DNA of 5,860 bases from Bryobacterales bacterium (lineage in GTDB: Bacteria > Acidobacteriota > Terriglobia > Bryobacterales > Bryobacteraceae). The notes below the pieces were generated by a model. That model was given only the letters and a program-made list of their open reading frames with translations, ran no database searches and had not been told where the DNA came from. Position 1 is the stretch's first letter, and every line of letters starts with the position of its first letter. The DNA is taken from assembly GCA_003164075.1 (NCBI GenBank), contig PLRZ01000104.1, positions 1,005 through 6,864 on the forward strand, given 5' to 3'. Of this stretch, positions 1 through 5,786 are shown in pieces. Position numbers and translations under genes: made by a program.

Positions 1-227
1 CCCATCACGCGGGCCAGCGGAGGGTGCTGATCCTCGTATAGATACTTGCCCGCCGAGAGCCATTCCATACCTGCCGCCAGGTGGTCCGGCTCGTCGATGG
101 TGTGATTGAAGACGGTGTAAGTGGAGACGATGCGGGCGGAGGCAATGAAAACCAGAAGGACCGCCAGCCACGCGGCCCTTCGGGTATCTAACTGTGCGAC
201 GGATTGAATGGAGGACGCAGGCTGCAA
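1..227 (-). CDS. GT-C fold glycosyltransferase (GT39/PMT-like), N-terminal part, cut by window edge
   Basis: About 75 residues of the N-terminus are visible and the frame runs open off position 1. A hydrophobic helix at about residues 18-34 (AAWLAVLLVFIASARIV) is followed by a loop with TIDEPDHLAAGMEWL and then LYEDQHPPLARV. An acidic D-E pair in the first extracytoplasmic loop, followed by H-x-A-x-G and a Q-H-P-P-L motif, is the pattern of integral-membrane GT-C enzymes of the dolichyl-/polyprenyl-phosphate-sugar transferase group (GT39, ArnT/PMT-like). These move a sugar from a lipid carrier on the outer face of the inner membrane. The acceptor cannot be inferred. No ATG precedes the helix in frame; the best start I see is TTG at 227-225, so the start is uncertain. 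It lies about 7 bp behind the helicase stop on the same strand, suggesting co-transcription. The family call rests on motifs in a fragment. Confidence 0.72.
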   Translation of the reverse strand, partial: MQPASSIQSVAQLDTRRAAWLAVLLVFIASARIVSTYTVFNHTIDEPDHLAAGMEWLSAGKYLYEDQHPPLARVM

Positions 228-234
228 ACAGCCA

Positions 235-1491
235 CTATATCGCGCGTCGGACCGGGCGGCGATTGCGCGAACGGAAGACCATCTTCTGGCCCTGTTGTTG
301 TTGCGGGTAGCGATCGTAACGGACCGCGGCGGCGATTTCCACTACCGGCGCCATGGTCTGGTTCTCGCCCACAATTTCCTTGGGGGCCACCTGGCGCACC
401 ATGCGAATGGACAGCGCGCGCTCGATTCTGGAAATCTCGGAACGCTCCATACGCGTGCCGAACGTCCACGCGGTACCGTGTGCGCCGGCGCGGCCGGTGC
501 GGCCCACGCGATGGATAAAGTCTTCGGGCACCTGCGGCAGGTCGTAATTCACCACGTGAGAAATGCCCTCGACATGGATGCCGCGGGCCGCCACGTCGGT
601 GGCCACCAGGACGCGATAGTAGCCGTCCTGAAAGCCCTTGAGCGCCTGATTGCGTTGATTCTGGCTGCGGTCGCCATGGATGGTGGCAGTCTTGGCGCCG
701 CCCACCGAGAGCTGCTTCGCCAGGCGGTCGGCGCCGTGCTTCGTGCGGGCGAAAATCAGGAACGAACCCGTTTCGGTCTCCAGCATGGATTGCAGCAGCG
801 GCAGCTTCTTGCTCTGTTCGACCTCATAGAGACGAAGATCGACCTGTTCCACCGGCCGGCTGATGGAGCCGACCTCAATGCGTACGGCATTGGGAACGTG
901 GGTTTCCACCAGGTGCTTCACGGACGATTCGATAGTGGCCGAATAGAACAGCGTCTGCCGGCCGGCGGGGGTGGAGGCCATGATGCGCTTGATGGTGGGC
1001 AGGAAGCCCATATCGAGCATGCGGTCGGCCTCATCGAGGACCAGGATCTTGACGGCGGCCAGGTTTACGAGCTGGCGGCTTATGAAATCGTACAAGCGGC
1101 CGGGCGTGGCGATAACTACCTGCGCGCCCTTGCGGATCGACTGCAATTGCGGGTTTTCGCCGACCCCGCCGACTACGATAGCGGCGCGGATTCCCGTGCC
1201 GTGGGCGATCTGAGTGAAAGCTACATGGATCTGGATGGCCAATTCCCGGGTGGGGCTCAGGACAACGGCCCGGACGCCTTTCGGGCCGGGTTCCGCGAGG
1301 AGCGATTGGATGAGCGGCAGGACGAAAGCGAGGGTCTTGCCAGTGCCGGTTTGCGCCGTGGCCACAACATTGCGGCCTGCAAGCGCTGGCTCAATGGCAA
1401 GCTCTTGCACAGGGGTGGGTTGAGTGAATCCGTGCTTCAGGAGGTTAGCCTGCAGGACGGGGGAGAGTGTGAGTTCTGAGAAACTTTTCAT
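235..1491 (-). CDS. rhlE: DEAD-box ATP-dependent RNA helicase, RhlE type
   Basis: This is a 418-residue cytoplasmic RNA helicase that unwinds short duplexes using ATP, expected in ribosome assembly, RNA decay or cold adaptation. All motifs are present in order: Q motif (F4 ... GF-x2-PTPVQ ending at Q29), motif I AQTGTGKT (46-53), Ia PTRELA (80-85), GG (108-109), TPGR (129-132), DEAD (153-156), SAT (184-186), an RTKHGADRLA block, VATDVAARGIHV and motif VI HRVGRTGRAG (327-336). The RTKHGA block and VNYDLPQVPEDFIHR point to the RhlE subgroup. After motif VI only about 82 residues remain, ending in a short basic tail (RSRNRRPVRRAI), so there is no long RNA-binding extension. I chose ATG at 1491-1489 because MKSFSEL is the normal RhlE beginning. 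A TTG 42 bases upstream (1533) would add 14 residues without family support. No strong Shine-Dalgarno is visible. Motif V reads ARGIHV where ARGLDI is usual. The glycosyltransferase follows on the same strand. Confidence 0.95.
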   Translation of the reverse strand: MKSFSELTLSPVLQANLLKHGFTQPTPVQELAIEPALAGRNVVATAQTGTGKTLAFVLPLIQSLLAEPGPKGVRAVVLSPTRELAIQIHVAFTQIAHGTGIRAAIVVGGVGENPQLQSIRKGAQVVIATPGRLYDFISRQLVNLAAVKILVLDEADRMLDMGFLPTIKRIMASTPAGRQTLFYSATIESSVKHLVETHVPNAVRIEVGSISRPVEQVDLRLYEVEQSKKLPLLQSMLETETGSFLIFARTKHGADRLAKQLSVGGAKTATIHGDRSQNQRNQALKGFQDGYYRVLVATDVAARGIHVEGISHVVNYDLPQVPEDFIHRVGRTGRAGAHGTAWTFGTRMERSEISRIERALSIRMVRQVAPKEIVGENQTMAPVVEIAAAVRYDRYPQQQQGQKMVFRSRNRRPVRRAI

Positions 1492-1575
1492 TTTTTCGTT
1501 TAAGAGGAAGGAAATCTGCGAACCGACTGCCAACGAGGGAAGAAGAGGAAGCGGATCAACTTCGAGTACGACAAC

Positions 1576-1581
1576 AGTATA
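1576..1581 (-). promoter_or_regulatory. Candidate -10 box for the helicase gene
   Basis: On the minus strand the hexamer TATACT matches the sigma-70 -10 consensus at five of six bases. It sits about 85 bases upstream of the helicase ATG, giving a leader of roughly 75 nt. No convincing -35 hexamer is found 16-18 bp upstream (the best is ACCATC), so this is a weak call made from one element and its location in the divergent intergenic region. Confidence 0.3.
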
Positions 1582-1672
1582 GCGCAGAATGGGATGCGGA
1601 TGGTGGCCGCGATTTCGTGGGGTCGTTGCGAGTGGCGGCGGAAGGGTGGCTTCGCTTTTCCTTCAGTGCGAT

Positions 1673-1701
1673 TTGACGGATACGGCAATGTGCCGTATCG
1701 T
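1673..1701 (+). promoter_or_regulatory. Sigma-70-type promoter of the TacAT-like module
   Basis: TTGACG (1673-1678, five of six to TTGACA) and TATCGT (1696-1701, four of six to TATAAT) are separated by exactly 17 bp. Expected transcription start is about 1708-1709, only a few bases before the proposed antitoxin ATG at 1712. The mRNA would then be leaderless or nearly so, which fits the lack of a Shine-Dalgarno in front of that ATG. Its spacer and -10 box are covered by the palindrome at 1679-1699, the usual geometry of an autorepressed toxin-antitoxin promoter. The promoter is inferred from sequence only. Confidence 0.5.
1679..1699. promoter_or_regulatory. Palindromic operator candidate for the RHH antitoxin
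   Basis: A perfect inverted repeat with 9-bp arms, GATACGGCA and TGCCGTATC, flanks the 3-bp centre ATG. It occupies the 17-bp promoter spacer and overlaps the -10 hexamer, ending 12 bases before the antitoxin start. DUF1778/TacA-type antitoxins have an N-terminal ribbon-helix-helix that binds such palindromes as a dimer and represses its own operon together with the toxin. Binding to this site is inferred from position and symmetry. A transcribed hairpin is less likely because the site precedes the predicted transcription start. Confidence 0.6.
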
Positions 1702-1711
1702 AAAAACTGCA

Positions 1712-1992
1712 ATGAAGCGGGAACCCCTACCCACCGCCCGGCTGGAAGCGCGTTTACCGCACGACGTGATGGTGCGTCTAAAACGGGCCGCCGAGATCCA
1801 GGCACGCTGACGGATTTTGTGGTGGCCGCCGCCGATGAAGCGGCTTGCCGGGCGATCCAGGAAACAGAAATCATCCGCCTTTCCATTGAGGGCCAACGCC
1901 AGATCGCCGCGGCGATCCTCAATCCGCCTGCACCGTCGCCCGCTCTCAAGAAAGCCGCCAAGCGCTATCGCGAACTATTCGGGGTGGAATGA
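1712..1992 (+). pseudogene. DUF1778/TacA-like ribbon-helix-helix antitoxin, split by a frameshift
   Basis: The first part runs from ATG 1712 in one frame (MKREPLPTARLEARL ... KRAAEIQAR) and hits TGA at 1808-1810. It has the R-L-E-A-R strand and the helix of an RHH DNA-binding fold. The rest of the same family profile (TLTDFVVAAADEAA, then EIIRLS, ILNPPAPSPALKKAAKRY, ending RELFGVE) lies in the -1 frame and ends at the TGA at 1990-1992. Joined, it would be about 94 residues, the normal size for DUF1778 antitoxins, whose N-terminus binds DNA and whose C-terminus wraps the GNAT toxin. Conserved residues continue in the first frame up to the CAG at 1799-1801 and resume at ACG 1804-1806, so the break is confined to a few bases. 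Loss of one copy of a tandem ACGC would explain it. Programmed frameshifting is less likely because no slippery heptamer lies at the switch. GTG codons at 1819 and 1822 could restart translation of the toxin-binding half. A sequencing error is not excluded. The stop overlaps the toxin ATG by 4 bp. Confidence 0.85.
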
Positions 1993-2585
1993 CCCCCGTC
2001 TCTTTTCGATTCGAGGCGCTCGCGGACGGGCATGATCGAGCCGCGTTCTGCTGTGGCGACGACGCGCTTGACCGGTATTTTCAGACGCAGGCGACCCAAG
2101 ACATCCGGCGGCGGATCGCCAATTGTTTTGTCATCGTCGAAACCACCGCCAGCCAGGTTGCGGCCTATTACACCCTGTCGGCTGCCAGCATTCCGCTCGT
2201 CGATCTTCCGCCGGACGAGGCTAAGAGATTACCGCGATACCCTACATTGCCGGCAGTTCGTATTGGGCGACTGGCCGTCGACCAGCGTTTCCAGCGGCGG
2301 GGTCTGGGCGAGTTGATGCCGATGAATGCGGTTCATCGGACTATACAAGACGCAGCGGCCGCCTTCGCCCTGCTCGTCGATGCCAAGAACGATCAGGCAA
2401 CCGCGTTCTACCGACGATACGGATTCCGCCCTGTTGTGGACAAGCCCCGGACCTTGTTTCTGCCCCTCGTGACGGCACAAAAAATGCATGTCACCGCCGC
2501 AGCAGCCGGTCCAGCCACGTCTTCTGCGGCTGATCCCAGCCTTCCAGCATCCAGATATCAAACGGAAACTTCGCGACGGACGTGA
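1989..2585 (+). CDS. GNAT acetyltransferase toxin, TacT-like, with C-terminal extension
   Basis: The 198-residue product belongs to the GNAT toxins paired with DUF1778 antitoxins. Known members (TacT, AtaT, ItaT) acetylate the amino group of charged aminoacyl-tRNAs and block translation. Visible blocks are CGDDALDRYFQTQATQDIRRR (about 22-42), AAYYTLSAASI (58-68), the VRIGRLAVD strand (90-98), acetyl-CoA motif QRRGLG (102-107) and FYRRYGF (140-146), with Y141 at the usual position of the catalytic tyrosine of TacT. The enzyme core ends near LFLPLVTAQKM (156-166). The last 31 or so residues are Ala/Ser/Thr/Pro-rich, unlike the family, and are encoded antisense to the end of the kinase gene. P111 inside GLGELMPM breaks the helix that follows the CoA loop, where the family usually has leucine. 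The start is ATG 1989, coupled by ATGA to the antitoxin, with GGGG at 1981-1984 as a weak Shine-Dalgarno. Fold and family are clear; current activity is uncertain. Confidence 0.92.
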   Translation: MTPVSFRFEALADGHDRAAFCCGDDALDRYFQTQATQDIRRRIANCFVIVETTASQVAAYYTLSAASIPLVDLPPDEAKRLPRYPTLPAVRIGRLAVDQRFQRRGLGELMPMNAVHRTIQDAAAAFALLVDAKNDQATAFYRRYGFRPVVDKPRTLFLPLVTAQKMHVTAAAAGPATSSAADPSLPASRYQTETSRRT

Positions 2586-5094
2586 GAAAGCGCTTGCCAT
2601 CGGGATGCAGACTGAAGCCCGCGATAAGGCCGACAGACGCGGGCAGCTCGATAGGTGTGAGCATCTTCTCCGCGCCGGTCTTTACATTGATCGAGTAAAG
2701 CTGCCACTGCGCGCCCTCGCCCGTGGTGTTGCGGAATGTGCCATAGATCTGCGCGCCGTCGTTCGAAAACGCGAACGCCGACAATCTGCGTTCGGTCAGT
2801 TTGCGAATCGTATTGCCATCGGGCGAAATCATCGACATGCCGTCCGGCGACGGGTAGGCGATCCAGTCTCCCAAGGGGGACCACTGGACCATATCGTACC
2901 CGGTAATTGCGCCCTTATTCGGAGCCTCAGTTGCCAGGGGGATCACAGTCGCGCCCGCCACAGGCTTCATCTTCACCAGTTGCCCCTTGCCGCCGACCGT
3001 GCGCCGGAACGCGATCCACTGGCCGTCGGGGGACCAGGCGAAGCCGCGAGCGCCGTTGCTGTTGAGCTCCGCAAGAGCGGTCCGTCGTTGGCCGGCTGCG
3101 TTCGCGACCATCAACTGAGGTGGCGCCCCGCCCGCGCTCTGCATAAACAGGAATCGCGTGCCGTCCGGAGCCCATCGCGCCAAAGCCACTACACTGTCAA
3201 TACCCTCCGGCGATTCAGCTACCGGGCGCGAGAACCCTTCGGCGGCGGAGCGGTCCTCGATAGTGCTTGTATCGAAACTGGATTTGGTGAACAAAAAGTG
3301 CGTACCGGAAGGTGCCCAATCCGGTTGCCAGGAGATTCCAGCGCCACCCACGATCGTCCGGACTCGCCCTTCCGGCACGGAGATCTCCAGCACATTCCAC
3401 TCCACCGCACCGCCGCAGTACGCGATCTTTTTGCCGTCGGGTGAAACCGACGGAAACATCATCGCATCGTGGCCCTGGTAGATCATCCTGCTGCTGCCGT
3501 CTTTAGTATCCAGAAGCGCCAACCCGGTACCTCCGTTGATGACCTTTGCAAACAGCATATGACGGCTGTCCGGAAGCCAGGAAGCGCCGGCGCCCGTGCC
3601 GGACAGTTTGCCGAGACTGCGGACCGCCCCGGAGGGCCAGAGCAGGAGCCAGGACTCATTTCGACCCTGAACGAAGAGCCGGGATCCGTCCGGAGAAAAT
3701 GCGCCCGGGCGGGCATCCGGAATCTGAGTTATCCGCAATTCCTTTGGCGTACCGCCTTTCAGCGAGCCGACCCACATCTTGCCGTCGCGCCCGAACACCA
3801 TTGTCTTCCCGTCCGGATGGAGCGACGCCGACGTAACCTTCTCCATTACGGGTTCCGGCGCGCCCCCGGACGCCGCCACACCCCATAGGTCCCCATGGGA
3901 CAAGTAGTAGATCGTGTAGCCGTCCGGTGACCAAAAAGGGAAGAAGCAAATGTCTTTCGCGTGCGTGAGTTGGGTTGTATCGGCTGCACCCACTGCTTTG
4001 GTAAACACCTGGTACACGCCGTGGATGTCCGCGATGTAAGCGATGTTCTTGCCATCGGGCGACCATACGGGGTAGGTTCCGGTAGCCTCATCCTGAGAGA
4101 TGGGGGTGAACTTGTACGCGGAAAGATCTACCGCCGGGTGGATCGATAGCGCTGCTACTCCAAGGCCCACCACCAGACCCGCCAACCCGGCCGCCAGGCC
4201 GATCCACAGCCGCGCTCGGCCTTTCTTCCTTGCCGGAGCCGCAACGGTTTCGGATACCGCAATCCCGCTGGTCGAGAGCGACTCCGAAAGCCGCTCACGC
4301 AACTGGCGAAGTTCGCGATAGAGATCGCTGGTGGAATCGTAGCGTTCGGCCGGCTCCTTGGCGAGCAGCCGCTCGACAATCCAGCGCAACGGCGCGGGCA
4401 CGCTGGCGGGCAACGGTTCGGCATCTTCGCGAATAATCGCCGTCATGGTTTCAGCCGCGCTCCCACGCTGAAAAGTCCGCTTGCCCGCTGCCATTTCGTA
4501 CAGCACCAGACCGAGCGAGAATTGATCGGACTGCGCCGTGAGATTCGTCTGCCCGCGCGCCTGTTCCGGACTCATGTAAGCAATGGTGCCGACCGTCGTG
4601 CCGGCGTCGGTGAGGTTGGCTACCACGGAACGCGTTGCATCTTCCTGAGTAATTTCCCCGGCGGCAGCCTTTGCCAGGCCGAAATCGAGAATCTTGATGC
4701 GGCCCTCGCGCGTAATCAGGATATTGTCGGGTTTCAGGTCGCGATGAACTATCCCCGCGGCATGAGCGGCAGCGAGGCCGTCGCTCATCTGAACGGCGAT
4801 GTCGATGAGCTTCCGCGGCGAATCGACCGGCGCAACCGGCGTGCCTTCGACAAACTCCATGACAAGATGATCGGGACCGACGTCGTAGAGTTGGCAGATG
4901 TTCGGGTGATTCAGCGCCGCAACGGCGCGGGCTTCCCGGTCGAAGCGTTCGCTGAACTTCGCATGTGAGGTCTTGATGGCGACGATGCGGTCGAGACGCG
5001 TATCGCAGGCCTTCCAGACTTCTCCCATGCCACCAGCGCCGAGGCGGGAAAGAATTTCGTAGGGACCGAGTTTATCGCCAGGTTTTAATTCCAT
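2491..5094 (-). CDS. Transmembrane Ser/Thr protein kinase with TolB/WD40-like propeller repeats
   Basis: An 867-residue PknB/Hanks-type kinase. The catalytic domain occupies about residues 12-270: glycine loop LGAGGMGEV (18-26), ATP lysine K41, helix C glutamate E54, catalytic HRDLKPDN (117-124), DFG (137-139), activation segment ending GT-x2-YMSPEQ (169-178), and DQFSLGLVLYEM. All catalytic residues are present, so it should be active. A basic linker (RKKGRAR, about 289-295) precedes one membrane span (about 296-318), placing the kinase in the cytoplasm and the rest outside. Residues about 340-850 contain roughly twelve repeats of the W/F-S/A-P-D-G-x2-I/L-A/F-Y/F type (PVWSPDGKNIAY, PFWSPDGYTIYY, SVSPDGKKIAY, FAWSPDGQWIAF), typical of PD40/TolB beta-propellers and possibly forming two propellers that sense a ligand or partner. 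The start fits the conserved L-x2-G-x2-LGPYEI opening; no Shine-Dalgarno is evident. The 3' end overlaps the convergent acetyltransferase by 95 bp. Its substrate cannot be read from the sequence. Confidence 0.96.
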   Translation of the reverse strand: MELKPGDKLGPYEILSRLGAGGMGEVWKACDTRLDRIVAIKTSHAKFSERFDREARAVAALNHPNICQLYDVGPDHLVMEFVEGTPVAPVDSPRKLIDIAVQMSDGLAAAHAAGIVHRDLKPDNILITREGRIKILDFGLAKAAAGEITQEDATRSVVANLTDAGTTVGTIAYMSPEQARGQTNLTAQSDQFSLGLVLYEMAAGKRTFQRGSAAETMTAIIREDAEPLPASVPAPLRWIVERLLAKEPAERYDSTSDLYRELRQLRERLSESLSTSGIAVSETVAAPARKKGRARLWIGLAAGLAGLVVGLGVAALSIHPAVDLSAYKFTPISQDEATGTYPVWSPDGKNIAYIADIHGVYQVFTKAVGAADTTQLTHAKDICFFPFWSPDGYTIYYLSHGDLWGVAASGGAPEPVMEKVTSASLHPDGKTMVFGRDGKMWVGSLKGGTPKELRITQIPDARPGAFSPDGSRLFVQGRNESWLLLWPSGAVRSLGKLSGTGAGASWLPDSRHMLFAKVINGGTGLALLDTKDGSSRMIYQGHDAMMFPSVSPDGKKIAYCGGAVEWNVLEISVPEGRVRTIVGGAGISWQPDWAPSGTHFLFTKSSFDTSTIEDRSAAEGFSRPVAESPEGIDSVVALARWAPDGTRFLFMQSAGGAPPQLMVANAAGQRRTALAELNSNGARGFAWSPDGQWIAFRRTVGGKGQLVKMKPVAGATVIPLATEAPNKGAITGYDMVQWSPLGDWIAYPSPDGMSMISPDGNTIRKLTERRLSAFAFSNDGAQIYGTFRNTTGEGAQWQLYSINVKTGAEKMLTPIELPASVGLIAGFSLHPDGKRFLTSVAKFPFDIWMLEGWDQPQKTWLDRLLRR

Positions 5095-5167
5095 TTGGAC
5101 CGGAGCGTGGACCGCTTCAGTCTACACTACGGAGCGGGGCATTGCTGTTTTCGGGGTAGCGCCTGAG

Positions 5168-5521
5168 TTACGGCGCATCGGAAACGATCCAGGCCGTGTA
5201 GACCCAACCGTCGAAGTATTTCCCGCAAGAGCCAGCGATTATGCCCGAGTGGGCTTCTCTTCCCTTGGGGCAGCCCTGCGCGCCTCCCGTGCCGGAAGCC
5301 GGTGGGTACCTGCCAGCGGTGAGATCGGCCAGCACGAGCACGTTGACGTGAAACAGGCGGTCAAGCCCCGCGCCAGCCGAATTTCCACAGATGGCGGCGC
5401 CGGACATCAACGCCGTTGAATCCACCCTTCGAAAGGGGAGGCCAATTGCAGCCATGAGGACGTCGTGGGCGGCGCTACCCCACCTTGACGCCGCCGTTGA
5501 AGACACTCTTGTACGCCTCAC
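5168..5521 (-). other. Unidentified open frame, possible gene remnant (117 residues)
   Basis: The frame opens with an ATG at 5521 (or a second ATG at 5455, giving 95 residues) and ends 73 bases upstream of the kinase start codon on the same strand. The part after the second ATG is more protein-like, with LFHVNVLVLADLTAG and a C-terminal KYFDGWVYTAWIVSDAP rich in aromatic residues; three cysteines are present. There is no signal peptide, membrane helix or motif I recognise. Random open frames of this length are common in GC-rich DNA, so it may be non-coding or the degraded tail of an older gene. Confidence 0.15.
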
Positions 5522-5786
5522 GCAGCGGCCACAGTTTCACCTGACGACGCCAGTGCTCCTCGGTCTGCTCCGATTCCTTGTCCCCAATGTCGCCATAAGT
5601 TCGTCACGTTGCTTCAGACAGATCCCGGTCCATGCGTTGCCGCTGACACTGTTGTATCCGCACAGGGCCCCGCTCTTCCATCAGGTCATTTTGAACGTGC
5701 GCCCCTGGGCTGGATGTTCGCCTTGTCTCTGGAACGGTCTCAAGATCCCGACTGAGGTGGTGGATCGGATTCGACGTCAGGACCAT
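5475..5786 (-). other. Unidentified frame interrupted by one TGA, possible remnant
   Basis: A frame starting at ATG 5786 reads about 60 residues to TGA at 5604-5606, then continues in the same frame for 42 more codons to TAG at 5475-5477. The second part has a natural-looking, charged composition (KESEQTEEHWRRQVKLWP, then REAYKSVFNGGVKVG), more convincing as protein than its surroundings. It overlaps the start of the neighbouring 117-residue frame in another phase, so both cannot easily be genuine. I do not recognise either half. It may be the C-terminal relic of a displaced gene. Confidence 0.15.

Noticed and set aside
208..1479. Long plus-strand open frame of 423 codons opposite the helicase
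   Set aside because: It is the antisense of the helicase gene, which carries every DEAD-box motif; the plus frame has no recognisable domain and is explained by GC-rich codon usage.
1778..1784. A-AAA-C run as a programmed -1 frameshift site in the antitoxin
   Set aside because: Slipping here would replace the conserved KRAAEIQ residues by unrelated ones; the family residues show that the frame change must lie near 1799-1806, where no slippery heptamer exists.
1500..1961. Minus-strand open frame of 153 codons across the antitoxin and intergenic region
   Set aside because: Antisense to the antitoxin and across the helicase leader; no family features.
1594..1992. A 132-codon single-frame antitoxin starting at ATG 1594
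   Set aside because: Its first 69 or so residues would run through the promoter and palindrome and the true RHH region in the wrong frame; the family N-terminus is clearly in the other frame from 1712. An automatic annotation may nevertheless use this start.
2488..3444. Plus-strand open frame of 318 codons opposite the kinase 3' half
   Set aside because: Antisense shadow of the conserved propeller repeats; Arg/Ala/His-rich composition without motifs.
5120..5203. Inverted repeat GTCTACAC (5120-5127) and GTGTAGAC (5196-5203) upstream of the kinase
   Set aside because: Only 8 bp arms separated by 68 bp; likely by chance, and one arm lies within an uncertain frame. No regulatory family is suggested.
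5240..5270. GGGCT ... AGCCC stem as a possible terminator
   Set aside because: Arms of five bases with a loop of about 16 and no following T-run on either strand.
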